A stretch of 41,913 nucleotides of DNA from Tamlana sp. I1 (GCF_015355625.1 NZ_JACLAF010000020.1:1-41913); one strand, 5' to 3'; shown: positions 27,477-36,140, counted from the stretch's first letter. Program-made: numbers and translations. Notes: generated from the sequence alone by a model not told the origin.

Positions 27477-28880
27477 ATGATTAATCAAGATACCATAGTA
27501 GCTTTAGCAACGCCTTCTGGAGCGGGGGCTATTGCCGTAATACGTTTGTCAGGAAAAGACGCTATAAGCTTGGCCGAAAATCAATTTAAATCGGTTTCAG
27601 GTAAATTACTAGCCAAACAGCCTACACACACCATTCATTTAGGGCATATTATTGATGGAAATAGAACCATTGATGAAGTTTTAGTATCTGTTTTTAAAAA
27701 TCCGAATTCGTATACAGGTGAAAATGTGGTTGAAATATCATGCCACGGATCAAGCTATATCCAACAAGAAATAATCCAATTATTTTTGCGACATGGTTGC
27801 CGAATGGCCACTGCAGGCGAATTTACTTTGCGTGCTTTTTTAAATGGTAAATTAGATTTAAGTCAGGCAGAGGCTGTAGCCGATTTAATTTCTTCGGATA
27901 ATGAGGCGAGTCATCAAATTGCCATGCAACAAATGCGAGGTGGTTTTTCTTCGGAAATTGCCAAACTCCGTGAAGAGCTTCTAAATTTCGCTTCTTTAAT
28001 TGAGCTAGAGTTAGATTTTGCTGAAGAAGATGTTGAGTTTGCCGATAGAAGTCAGTTTAAAGAACTCATTTCAAGAATTACCTTTGTTTTAAAACGTTTA
28101 ATAGATTCGTTTGCTGTTGGAAACGTGATAAAAAATGGTATTCCTGTGGCTATTGTTGGCGAGCCTAATGTGGGGAAATCTACCTTACTTAATGCGCTTT
28201 TAAATGAAGACCGTGCCATTGTAAGTGATATTGCAGGAACCACTAGAGATACCATTGAAGACGAATTGGTCATTGAAGGTATCGGTTTCCGTTTTATAGA
28301 TACTGCTGGAATTCGAGAAACTAAAGATGTGGTTGAAGGTATCGGAATTAAAAAGACCTTCGAGAAAATAGAGCAATCGCAAGTGGTTTTATATTTATTT
28401 GATGCGACCAAGTTTGTAGAAAATGCAGCGCAGTTTCAAGTTGAAATTGAAAAAATAAAAAATAAATATCCTTTAAAGCCACTATTAATAGTTCCTAATA
28501 AAATTGATAAGCTATCAGAAGTTGAAGTAGAGCAATTAGAAGCGTTTTTAAGTGGTATAGAAAATTCTAAATACATATTATTATCCGCTAAGGAAAATAG
28601 GGGTGTAGAGGATTTAAAAAATCAACTGATTGGTTTTGTAAACACAGGCGCTTTACGAAACAATGAAACTATTGTCACCAATACGCGCCATTACGATTCC
28701 CTAATAAAAGCTTTTGAAGAAATCCAAAAAGTGCAAGAAGGCATCGACACCAATTTATCTAGCGATTTAATGGCTATTGATATTCGCCAAGCGCTCTACC
28801 ATTTTGGGGAGATTACGGGTCAAGTAACTAACGATGAGTTACTTGGTAATATATTTGCTAACTTTTGTATCGGGAAGTAA
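27477..28880 (+). CDS. mnmE: tRNA uridine-5-carboxymethylaminomethyl modification GTPase
   Basis: MnmE works with MnmG to modify the wobble uridine of certain tRNAs. The 467-aa protein has the N-terminal folate-binding domain (NPNSYTGENVVEISCHGS). The G domain has GEPNVGKSTLLN (P-loop), DIAGTTRDTIED (switch I), DTAGIRET and NKID. The conserved C-terminal FCIGK carries the Cys of the family. The length is normal. mnmG is not in the window. Confidence 0.97.
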   Translation: MINQDTIVALATPSGAGAIAVIRLSGKDAISLAENQFKSVSGKLLAKQPTHTIHLGHIIDGNRTIDEVLVSVFKNPNSYTGENVVEISCHGSSYIQQEIIQLFLRHGCRMATAGEFTLRAFLNGKLDLSQAEAVADLISSDNEASHQIAMQQMRGGFSSEIAKLREELLNFASLIELELDFAEEDVEFADRSQFKELISRITFVLKRLIDSFAVGNVIKNGIPVAIVGEPNVGKSTLLNALLNEDRAIVSDIAGTTRDTIEDELVIEGIGFRFIDTAGIRETKDVVEGIGIKKTFEKIEQSQVVLYLFDATKFVENAAQFQVEIEKIKNKYPLKPLLIVPNKIDKLSEVEVEQLEAFLSGIENSKYILLSAKENRGVEDLKNQLIGFVNTGALRNNETIVTNTRHYDSLIKAFEEIQKVQEGIDTNLSSDLMAIDIRQALYHFGEITGQVTNDELLGNIFANFCIGK

Positions 28881-28936
28881 CTCTTAGAACACCTTATTTT
28901 TTACATGCTTTTAAAAATTAAACAGATTAGAATTGT

Positions 28937-30043
28937 TTAATAAGTTATGTTTAAATTATAATGAACATTACGTCCAGATCCACTAACAATTAAAGCCTGT
29001 TTTTCGATTAAATCCTGTAAATCACGAGTAGCAGTTGCTTTTGATGTTTTGGTAATCGACATATATTTTTTAGCAGTCATACCTCCTTTAAAACCTTCAA
29101 TACCACTATCTAACATTTTTGTTATGACCTTTTGTTGACGCTCATTTAATTTAGGATTTATTCGGTCTAAAAATTTAACCTTTTCTAAAGTGAAGCCTAT
29201 AGTAGTTTTTGTTTGTTTTTGAGCGTTTAATATGATTTGCAAGAAGTAATAGATCCATTCTGAAACATCTAATGATTTTTGAGCCGTTTTAAGTGCGTTA
29301 TAATATGCCGATTTATCTTTTTCTATTGAAGTAGAAATACTCAAAATTAAAGGTCTTCCTAATGATTCTGAAAGACATTTTTCGGCAATAGCACGACCTA
29401 TACGTCCATTTCCATCTTCAAATGGATGTATAGACTCAAAATACAGATGCGCAATAGCTGTTTTAATTAAGCTATCTTTTACATTATTTTCATGTATAGT
29501 ATATGTATCATACCACTGAACAAATTGTTTCATTTCAGAAGGCACTTTATTCGAAGGAGGAGCCTCATAATGAACGATTTCTTTTCCATAGCTACCAGAA
29601 ACAATAACCATAGGGTCTGATCCTGTTCTGTATGTACCATTTTTTATAAATCGATCATTAGCAAATAAGATGTCATGCCAATTTTTAATAAGGTTTTCAC
29701 TTAATGGAGTGGCGTAATTTTCACGGACTTCCACCATTAATTCTGCAATACCTTTAGCAGTTACATCTCTAATATTGTCGGATATAGAGTGAATTCCCAA
29801 GCGTTTTTTAATTGAAGACATTACATCTTGACGACTATGAAATTCACCTTCAATTTCAGAAGTTTTTATGGCTTCATCGATCATAAATTGCAGTATGGCT
29901 TCTTGTTGGCTTTCCTCTGTTAAACCTTCAATTAGTCCTTTTACTTCTCCTGTTTCTAAAGCAAAATTTAAAACAATTTCTTCAATTCCAGAAGTATCGT
30001 AAATAAAATTAGGCCAGTTTTTATGTTGCCAATTATACTGCAT
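28937..30043 (-). CDS. Fic-family protein (DUF4172-Fic-winged helix)
   Basis: This 368-aa protein has an N-terminal DUF4172-type segment (YNWQHKNWPNFIYD) and the class II inhibitory motif TSEIEGE (residues 61-67). The Fic active site is HPFEDGNGRIGR (206-217), with catalytic His206 and the phosphate-binding loop intact. The C-terminal helix-turn-helix segment (about 300-365) is MTAKKYMSITKTSKATATRDLQDL. Fic enzymes usually transfer AMP from ATP to a target protein. The inhibitory Glu suggests self-control. A 12-bp inverted repeat directly upstream suggests that the DNA-binding end regulates its own gene. No separate antitoxin is seen. Confidence 0.93.
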   Translation of the reverse strand: MQYNWQHKNWPNFIYDTSGIEEIVLNFALETGEVKGLIEGLTEESQQEAILQFMIDEAIKTSEIEGEFHSRQDVMSSIKKRLGIHSISDNIRDVTAKGIAELMVEVRENYATPLSENLIKNWHDILFANDRFIKNGTYRTGSDPMVIVSGSYGKEIVHYEAPPSNKVPSEMKQFVQWYDTYTIHENNVKDSLIKTAIAHLYFESIHPFEDGNGRIGRAIAEKCLSESLGRPLILSISTSIEKDKSAYYNALKTAQKSLDVSEWIYYFLQIILNAQKQTKTTIGFTLEKVKFLDRINPKLNERQQKVITKMLDSGIEGFKGGMTAKKYMSITKTSKATATRDLQDLIEKQALIVSGSGRNVHYNLNITY

Positions 30044-30065
30044 GAGCTATTAAAATATCTTTATT

Positions 30066-30115
30066 GGCTCAAATATAAGTAAAATATGAGCCGATTAAGT
30101 CATTTAATCGGCTCA
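30066..30115 (-). promoter_or_regulatory. Promoter and likely operator of the fic gene
   Basis: TGAGCCGATTAA (30087-30098) and TTAATCGGCTCA (30104-30115) form a perfect 12-bp inverted repeat with a 5-nt centre. A third half-site GGCTCA lies at 30066-30071. Between them, CAAATATA at 30070-30077 reads TATATTTG on the minus strand, a TANNTTTG box 27 bp before the start codon. A repressor bound here would block the promoter. Confidence 0.65.
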
Positions 30116-30320
30116 AAACTATAATAAGTAATCTTTTTTTGCTGAGAATTTAACCTATAATAAGTGCGAAATCAATAGAAATTTGTTCTTGTTTGTCTTT
30201 TAATATTAAATTGAAATTGTGATATAAATTGGGGTTTCAATTTTAAAACGTGCATTAATCAAATATAAAAGTCTGTGATTGAAGGGGTTTAATAAAAAAA
30301 AAGCTAAACGTTTCAATCTT

Positions 30321-31661
30321 TTAATTAATTTTCAGAAGTTCGTTTTGCAGAATTCTTTGAACATCGACATTATCATTTTGCGGAATTAAAAAAGGTTCTA
30401 AATCTTCAGAAGTCATCACTTGTTCTTCAATGTCAACAAACCCGTATCCGCAATACATACTATCTTTAATCATGATAAACGCCTTTTCGTTTTCATGTCG
30501 ACCTTGTTGTTTTAGCACTAAATTTTTTGCACTGTTTTTGGAGTATTCCATGGCTTGCTTCACACGAATATTATAGAGTGCCACCGATTCTGAATTTTTA
30601 CAAATGCCTTTGCATGATTGAACGGGATGGGTTGAACAATCTGGAGTACCTTCTTGTAAATGACAATATTTCGGACATAAATTAAATTGCTTGCATAGTT
30701 TTTCTAAATATTGCTGACAATCTTTAATGCTATGTAGAATTTGGAAAGGGGATGGGGCTGCTTTTAAAGTATTAAAAGCCAAATGCAAAATACCATTACG
30801 GTCTTGGTAATTAAAGATGCCGTAAGCCTTTGGTACACGTTTTATGACTTGGTTATATTTTGGAATGTGATTTTTAATGGCAGCATCTTCCATCAGTGAA
30901 GCGATGGTTTCGCTTCCCGAAAGTTCAAAATCTACATCGGCAGTTTCTTGAGATAAAATAACTTCTTTTTCAGCTTTGCTGTTAAAATGACTTAGTACAC
31001 GTTTTTTAATATCTGTGGCTTTACCTACGAAAATAATAGTACCTTTTTTGTCTTTAAAATAATAGACGCCAACGGCATTGGGTAACTGGTTATAGGTTTC
31101 TGATTTAAGATTTTTGGGTAATTTTTTTTCTTTTGAATCTTTTTTTAAAAATAACTGAATAACGTTTTGAGCATCTGGTTTTTTTAATAGTTTTTTAAAA
31201 AGAATAACTGTTGCTTCTACATCGCCTTTTGCGCGGTGTCTTCCGTTTATAGGTATGTCTAAATCAGTACATATTTTACCTAAACTATAGGACTTATGCC
31301 CAGGCAATAGTTTTCGGGATAACTTTACGGTACAAAGCTTTTTTCTGTTGAAGGCGACACCAATGGCTTTAAATTCATTTCTAATAACATTGTAATCGAA
31401 ACTCACATTATGAGCTATAAAAACAGCATTTTTGGTGATGGTTAAAATGTTTTCGGAAATTTCAGAAAACTTAGGTGCTTTAGAAACCATAACATCATCA
31501 ATTCCAGTTAAATCCGTTATAAAATCGGGAATTAAGACTTCAGGATTTACAAGAGATGTAAATTCATCTATTAAAATAGCATCTTCATATCTAAAAATAG
31601 AGATTTCGGTAATCTTATTACTTGGTCCCGTAGTTTCTACATCAATTACGGTATAAATCAT
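30321..31661 (-). CDS. 3'-5' exonuclease fused to a GIY-YIG/UvrC-like domain
   Basis: This 446-aa protein has a DnaQ-type exonuclease domain (residues about 1-175) with ExoI IDVETTG, ExoII AHNVSFDYN and ExoIII HRAKGDVEA. A GIY-YIG nuclease domain follows (about 190-280), with LPNAVGVYYFKDKKG and IIFVGKATDIKKRV. A Cys-rich region follows (CPKYCHLQEGTPDCSTH, KGICKN). This layout is a known DNA polymerase III epsilon-like/UvrC-like fusion widespread in Bacteroidota and probably involved in DNA repair. It overlaps the upstream repressor gene by 4 bp, so the two are translationally coupled. Confidence 0.9.
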   Translation of the reverse strand: MIYTVIDVETTGPSNKITEISIFRYEDAILIDEFTSLVNPEVLIPDFITDLTGIDDVMVSKAPKFSEISENILTITKNAVFIAHNVSFDYNVIRNEFKAIGVAFNRKKLCTVKLSRKLLPGHKSYSLGKICTDLDIPINGRHRAKGDVEATVILFKKLLKKPDAQNVIQLFLKKDSKEKKLPKNLKSETYNQLPNAVGVYYFKDKKGTIIFVGKATDIKKRVLSHFNSKAEKEVILSQETADVDFELSGSETIASLMEDAAIKNHIPKYNQVIKRVPKAYGIFNYQDRNGILHLAFNTLKAAPSPFQILHSIKDCQQYLEKLCKQFNLCPKYCHLQEGTPDCSTHPVQSCKGICKNSESVALYNIRVKQAMEYSKNSAKNLVLKQQGRHENEKAFIMIKDSMYCGYGFVDIEEQVMTSEDLEPFLIPQNDNVDVQRILQNELLKIN

Positions 31662-32431
31662 TGTACTAAGCGCTCTAAAGCTTTGAGTTCTACACCAAGC
31701 TCAGTAAACATATTTACAATGCTACTTAGTTTAAGCTCTTCTTCATTGTATTCTTGAGTATTAATACTGCAGGTGAATTCCCAGATTTCTAGGACTTCAT
31801 TTATAGGAATACTGTAATCATTGTATTTTTTGTTATCGGACATTAACAAAAGTGAGTTGTTAAAATCGATGTTATTCATAATTCGTTTATAAACCATCCC
31901 GTCATTAAGGGTTACCAAAACGTAAGTGCGACCTGTTTTAATATCATTTCTATCTTCTATAAAACGTCCAATAACAAACGAGCCGTCTTTCATGGGTAAC
32001 ATAGAGTCTCCTTTTATGGGAAAGGCTCGGTGTTTTCCGGAGGGTAAAAACGGTAATTTAATTTTTTGTAATTGTTCAATGTATTCAGGATCATCATAAC
32101 CCGATAAATAGCCAGCAGAAGCTTTAACAGGAACGATTTCAATTAAGTTTTCGTTGTCGCTATCTACTGTAATAGGAAACAATACACGTTGATTACCAAC
32201 TTCAATAAACGAAGCATCTGTAGCCTTTGTTAAATCATTACGCAATAAAATGTCTATGGGTAATTTAAAATAATCGGACAATAGAATAAGCATTTCTATG
32301 GTAGGTGCAGAGCGACCTTCTTCGTAAGACCCAATACGAGATCGTGTGACCTTGAGCTCGTCTGCAAGGACTTCTTGAGAAATCTTTTTTAGGGTTCTTA
32401 AATGTTTTATATTTTTAGCAATCATTTTCAT
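31658..32431 (-). CDS. XRE-family repressor with LexA-like S24 protease domain
   Basis: This 257-aa regulator has an N-terminal helix-turn-helix (residues 8-62; SQEVLADELKVTRSRIGSYE) and a LexA/UmuD-like S24 domain. A likely self-cleavage site is Ala106-Gly107 in VKASAGYL. The catalytic pair fits Ser143 (KGDSML) and Lys182 (MVYKRI). Such proteins cleave themselves when RecA filaments form and so act as SOS-type repressors. It is co-transcribed with the exonuclease gene. A start three codons later (MIAKN) is also possible. A CTACAAATA/TATTTGTAG inverted repeat covers its own promoter. Confidence 0.88.
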   Translation of the reverse strand: MKMIAKNIKHLRTLKKISQEVLADELKVTRSRIGSYEEGRSAPTIEMLILLSDYFKLPIDILLRNDLTKATDASFIEVGNQRVLFPITVDSDNENLIEIVPVKASAGYLSGYDDPEYIEQLQKIKLPFLPSGKHRAFPIKGDSMLPMKDGSFVIGRFIEDRNDIKTGRTYVLVTLNDGMVYKRIMNNIDFNNSLLLMSDNKKYNDYSIPINEVLEIWEFTCSINTQEYNEEELKLSSIVNMFTELGVELKALERLVQ

Positions 32432-32435
32432 AATG

Positions 32436-32470
32436 CTACAAATATAAGTAATAAATGCTTTTATTTGTAG
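32436..32470 (-). promoter_or_regulatory. Promoter and candidate operator of the S24 repressor
   Basis: CTACAAATA (32436-32444) and TATTTGTAG (32462-32470) are exact inverted copies, 17 nt apart. CAAATATA at 32439-32446 reads TATATTTG on the minus strand, so the arm overlaps the promoter box. The rest of the gap up to 32764 shows no gene. Confidence 0.5.
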
Positions 32471-32764
32471 TTTTTTTTGTTTTGAGATAAAAATAGTTTG
32501 CTTTAAAAGAATAGTTAAATGTTCGCCTTATAGGTATGTGATTTGATAAGTAATCATTTAAGATACTTTTTGTTATTATATTAAGTGGATAGGGGAGTCG
32601 TGTTTTAAAACCGACTTTTAAAATAAGACAGTGCTTATAAGTTTGTTTTGTTATAAAATACTATTTTTGATTTTATACTATTTAGATGATTTGTTTCTGA
32701 AATTAATTATGTTTCTAAGTCAGTCTTAATGTATCTTTTCGAATTTCTTAAATAAAATTAATAA

Positions 32765-33529
32765 ATGAAACTATTGAAAACAATGCCTTTTACCTTCCGA
32801 ATTTTTCTACTAAGCACATGTCTTTATGCATGTATTTCATGTAAAGACAAGGCTTCAAACGAAACAAAAGCAGAAGTAGTTCAAACAAATCAAGATGATT
32901 CTAGTTCAGCAAAAATAAATCAAACTTCAACAGAAGAATCAGCTTCAAATCAAGACAAAGGCGAGGCACATTTTGTATCGGCACTTAAAGCAGCCGAGGT
33001 TAACAATATGCCATTAGCGTTTAAGGAATTTTTAGAATCGGCAAAAGCCGGACATATTTACGGACAGTACAATTTAGGACTTATGTACGAGCAGGGACTA
33101 GGAACCACTAAAAATGCAAAAGAAGCCGTTTATTGGTACACAGAATCTGCAGAACAAGGCAATTCGGCAGCACAATTTAATCTTGGAGTATGTTATGAAA
33201 ATGGTATTGGTACGGCAGTCGATTTTGAAAAGACAAATGCATGGTACCGAAAAGCTTCAATTCAGGGAGACGGATTGGCGGTAGGAAATTTGGGGATGTT
33301 GTATATACGCGGTCAGGGAGTTAAAGAAAACAAGGTGGCTGGAATCGCACTTCTTTTAATATCGGCAACTATAGATACTTCACCAGAAAATAGAGCAAGA
33401 ACAAATATTGCGTCTACAAAAGGGTTAACAACTGCCATGGTTACCGAAGCTCAAACACTTTCGGATGAAATGACCGAAGCTAATAACCTGCTGGAGCCGC
33501 TTGATAAATATTTAAGCAGAACAGAATAG
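32765..33529 (+). CDS. Sel1-repeat lipoprotein
   Basis: This 254-aa protein has a lipoprotein signal peptide with the lipidated Cys in LYACISC and a Ser/Gln/Asn-rich linker (residues about 30-66). At least three Sel1-type helical repeats follow (AGHIYGQYNLGLMYEQGLGTTKNAKEAVYWY, then two more with the same G-x-G pattern). Sel1 repeats bind other proteins. The partner is unknown and the site is the periplasm or outer membrane. It is the last gene before the recombinase and ends at a clear terminator. Confidence 0.88.
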   Translation: MKLLKTMPFTFRIFLLSTCLYACISCKDKASNETKAEVVQTNQDDSSSAKINQTSTEESASNQDKGEAHFVSALKAAEVNNMPLAFKEFLESAKAGHIYGQYNLGLMYEQGLGTTKNAKEAVYWYTESAEQGNSAAQFNLGVCYENGIGTAVDFEKTNAWYRKASIQGDGLAVGNLGMLYIRGQGVKENKVAGIALLLISATIDTSPENRARTNIASTKGLTTAMVTEAQTLSDEMTEANNLLEPLDKYLSRTE

Positions 33530-33564
33530 TATTTCATACTTTATAAAAGCATTATAATTTTTTT

Positions 33565-33603
33565 AAACACCCCGTTAGCGTATATGTTAATGGGGTGTTT
33601 TTT
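33565..33603 (+). terminator. Terminator separating the Sel1 gene from the recombinase
   Basis: AAACACCCC (33565-33573) and GGGGTGTTT (33592-33600) pair exactly and are followed by T residues. The recombinase is therefore transcribed on its own. Confidence 0.8.
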
Positions 33604-33722
33604 ATTTATGAAGTCGTGATTTTGATATTCATTTGTTTCAATTTTTAATACTACTACTTATAAATTTCAGACCTTCTATATGTATTTGATTAAAATGAAT
33701 TGATGGGTTTTTAAAAGGTAAA

Positions 33723-33770
33723 TTTTCAACATATACCCGTTGAAAACAATATTACAGGAAGTATTTGTAG
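33723..33770 (+). promoter_or_regulatory. Candidate control region of the recombinase gene
   Basis: A perfect inverted repeat TTTTCAAC-N8-GTTGAAAA lies at 33723-33746. TATTTGTAG at 33762-33770 is identical to the arm of the S24 repressor operator. Both sit within 80 bp of the ATG at 33801. TACTTTTA near 33791 is one base off the TANNTTTG box. Function is inferred. Confidence 0.35.
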
Positions 33771-33800
33771 GAAATAGTATAATATAATTGTACTTTTATT

Positions 33801-35021
33801 ATGTCTGTAAACTATAAAATATTCAGAATGCGTACAGTTATTACTTTATCTCCTTTTATTCAAAGTGAAGAACAACACATTGCTATAGGCTTTATTTATA
33901 ATAGATATGTAAAAGCATATATTAAAGCTTTTCCTGGTGTGTCTTGGTCTGAAAATCATAGAACTTACTGTGTTAAAAATAAACAAGATACAGTTCAAAT
34001 ACTAATTAAATATTTACAGAAAAATCATTATTATGTTGATTATAGTTCAATGAAGAAGAAAATTAAATTGCCGAATAAAACAAATAGATTTAGCAGTGTT
34101 ATACTTTATAAAGAGTTGCCATTAGAACTACGCGATTGTTTAAAGCGATTTGTTGTTTTTTTAAAAGGTAAGCGTTATAGCAGTTCGACAATTTCTACTT
34201 ACGGAACTTTTGTTTTACGTTTTATGCATTATAGTAAGTCTGTTGCGATATCCGAATGGCGACTAAGTAATATGCAGCGTTTTATTGAAGATGTGATTGC
34301 AAAAGAGGGGTATAGCATAAGTAGTCATAGGCAATGTGTAAGTGCATTAAAATTATTAAGTACGTTTTGTAATCTTGAAGATTTTGACGCGAGTAATTTA
34401 GAGCGACCTAAAAAAAGCAGGTATTTGCCCACTATACTTTCTAAAGAAGAAGTGATTGATCTAATTCAGGTAACTAAAAATTTAAAGCATCGTGCTATAA
34501 TTGGTTTGTTGTATTCGAGTGGCTTACGAATAAGTGAATTACTGAATTTAAAGAAAGAAGATTTAGATTTTGACCGAAGTCAAGTTCATATTAAATTAGG
34601 AAAAGGCAGAAAAGACAGGACTGTTGTAATGAGCGAAGTTATAAAACCATTGTTATTAAATTATTTAAATACCTATATGCCAAATTTATACTTTATAGAG
34701 GGACGCGATGGGGGTATTTATAGCGATACTTCTGTGCGACATTTTATAAAAGCATCAGCTAAAGCCGCAAATATAAGAAAGCGTGTTAGTCCGCATACTT
34801 TACGACATAGTTATGCCACGCATATGTTAGAAAATGGTGTTGATTTACGTTACATACAAGATTTATTAGGGCATGCAAAACCAGAAACTACAATGATTTA
34901 CACGCATGTTGCACAAAAGGATTTGATGAAAATTAGTAGTCCGTTAGATGTAACTATAGATCAATTAAATGAAAAGGGACATAGCAACAAAAAAGTACTG
35001 ATATCCCGAAATAATTCTTGA
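33801..35021 (+). CDS. Tyrosine recombinase of an integron-like cassette array (non-IntI)
   Basis: This 406-aa protein has an extra N-terminal domain (residues about 10-90; RTVITLSPFIQSEEQHIAIG) typical of some Bacteroidota recombinases, a SAM-like core-binding domain (about 105-200) and a catalytic domain. The catalytic set is complete: Arg243 (SSGLRISELL), Lys in GKGRKDR (266-273), His332 and Arg335 (PHTLRHSYATHM), His358 (LLGHAKPETT) and nucleophile Tyr367. The end KISSPLD resembles IntI (RSPLD). However, only about 55 residues separate the GKGRKDR strand from His332, so the extra I2 segment of integron integrases is absent. It lies 31 bp from the first cassette and in the same direction as the cassettes. 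Met10 (33828) is an alternative start. Confidence 0.92.
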   Translation: MSVNYKIFRMRTVITLSPFIQSEEQHIAIGFIYNRYVKAYIKAFPGVSWSENHRTYCVKNKQDTVQILIKYLQKNHYYVDYSSMKKKIKLPNKTNRFSSVILYKELPLELRDCLKRFVVFLKGKRYSSSTISTYGTFVLRFMHYSKSVAISEWRLSNMQRFIEDVIAKEGYSISSHRQCVSALKLLSTFCNLEDFDASNLERPKKSRYLPTILSKEEVIDLIQVTKNLKHRAIIGLLYSSGLRISELLNLKKEDLDFDRSQVHIKLGKGRKDRTVVMSEVIKPLLLNYLNTYMPNLYFIEGRDGGIYSDTSVRHFIKASAKAANIRKRVSPHTLRHSYATHMLENGVDLRYIQDLLGHAKPETTMIYTHVAQKDLMKISSPLDVTIDQLNEKGHSNKKVLISRNNS

Positions 35022-35023
35022 TT

Positions 35024-35054
35024 AACGGTTATATTTGTTTTTATATAACAAGTT
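35024..35054 (+). other. attI-like primary site
   Basis: AACGGTTATAT (35024-35034) and ATATAACAAGTT (35043-35054) are imperfect inverted arms around an 8-nt centre, like a simple double-strand recombinase core site. The right arm runs into GTTAGGCAC, the first cassette start. AACAAGTTAGGC closely resembles the AACAAAGTTAGGC of class 1 integron attI1. There is no long attC-type hairpin here, which is expected for attI. Confidence 0.6.
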
Positions 35055-35603
35055 AGGCACAATAGCGGAACTCACTCAGCCGCTGAGAAAAAAGCCAAAT
35101 ATTACGCGGATTTTGACACTCAAACTCTTTACAAAACTGCTTCTGACTTTTAAGCTAGTTTGCGGAAATTTTCAACAAGTTACATTGTTTATATTTTCAA
35201 TTGAGAAACATTGCAGAAAGCAAAAAATACCATTAGAAAAAGCAAGGTTGCGGATTTTTATAATATTAAAATTCAGGATTTTAATGAGAAATATTGCGGA
35301 GTTTTATTTTTGAGTTTTAAGAAAAAGAAAATAAAGTAATGCGGAAAAACATAACGCAGAAAAGCAACGCTGTGGAATTTTGAAATTTAAGATTTCATTG
35401 AAAAAATGATTGATTTAAAACATTATTGAGAACTGAAAAAGATAAAAAATAGGAGGGAAGCGGATAAAAAACTACTGTGCCTAACAACGTGTATAATTCA
35501 TGGCTAGTTCCAGCTTACTTATGAATATTCCTGCGGAATATTCTATTCGTTTTTATTTACTAAATTTGGTGCTGAATCACGTCACAAATCATACACGAAA
35601 CCG
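35053..35603 (+). mobile_element. Cassette C1, no convincing gene
   Basis: This 551-bp cassette starts TTAGGCACAATAG and ends with attC1. It contains repeated TGCGGA and ACGCGGATTTT motifs and a small CTCAG/CTGAG hairpin near 35072-35087. The only frame (92 aa from a TTG upstream of the cassette) crosses attI and is not preserved in the sister cassette C2. It may encode an RNA, carry a promoter, or be decayed. Confidence 0.6.
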
Positions 35604-35610
35604 TTAGGCA
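35478..35610 (+). repeat. attC1
   Basis: TGCCTAAC at the left pairs with GTTAGGCA at the right. The inner arms CGTGTAT and ATACACG pair next, and a central hairpin GAATATTCC/GGAATATTC lies at 35523-35543. The spacers between outer and inner arms are 2-3 nt on the left and 5-6 nt on the right. About 133 bp. Confidence 0.85.
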
Positions 35611-36134
35611 CAATAGCGGAACTCACTCAGCCGCTGAGAAAAAAGTCAAAAATTACGCGGATTTTGACACTCAAACTCTTTACAAAACTGCTTCTGACTT
35701 TTAAGCAAGTTTGCGGAGATTTTTAACAAGTTACATTGTTTATATTTTCAATTGAGAAACATTGCAAAAAGCAAAATATAAAGCAAGATTGCGGATTTTT
35801 ATAAAGATTTAAAATTTAGGATTTTATAGAGAAATATTGCGGAGTTTTACTTTTATGATTTTAAGAAAAGAAAAATATAATATTGCGCAAAAGCAACGCT
35901 TCGGAATTTTGAAATTAAAGATTTCATTGAGAAAATGGTTGATTTACAACATTATTAAGAACTCAAAAAGACAAAAAATAGGAGGGAAGCGGATAAAAAA
36001 ACTACTGTGCCTAACAACGTGTATAATTCATGGCTAGTTCCAGCTTACTTATGAATATTCCTGCGGAATATTCTATTAGGTTTTTATTTGTTAACTTCCG
36101 TGCTAAATCACGCCACTATTCATACACGAGACCG
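35604..36134 (+). mobile_element. Cassette C2, near-duplicate of C1, no convincing gene
   Basis: This 531-bp cassette is very similar to C1 over its whole length, with scattered substitutions and frame-shifting indels. It has the same terminal arms (GTTAGGCACA and TGTGCCTAAC). The frames found in C1 are broken here, which argues against a protein. A 66-aa frame at 35837-36037 runs into attC2 and is not credible. Confidence 0.65.
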
Positions 36135-36140
36135 TTGCCA
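36009..36140 (+). repeat. attC2
   Basis: The left arm GCCTAAC belongs to C2, and the right arm GTTGCCA already belongs to C3 and does not match it. This is expected when each cassette carries its own arms. Inner arms CGTGTAT/ATACACG and hairpin GAATATTCC/GGAATATTC (36053-36073). Confidence 0.85.

Noticed and set aside
33801-35021. Canonical integron integrase or XerC/XerD
   Set aside because: The I2 segment of IntI is missing. The extra N-terminal domain and the linked array do not fit housekeeping Xer proteins of about 300 aa.
35035-35313. 92-aa frame at the start of the array
   Set aside because: It uses a TTG inside the attI-like site, crosses the cassette boundary, and is broken in the near-identical cassette C2.
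35450-35460. AGGAGG motif in C1 and C2 as a ribosome site
   Set aside because: No start codon follows at a proper distance before attC, and Bacteroidota rarely use Shine-Dalgarno sequences.
35837-36037. 66-aa frame in cassette C2
   Set aside because: It runs into attC2 and has no counterpart in C1 because of frame shifts.
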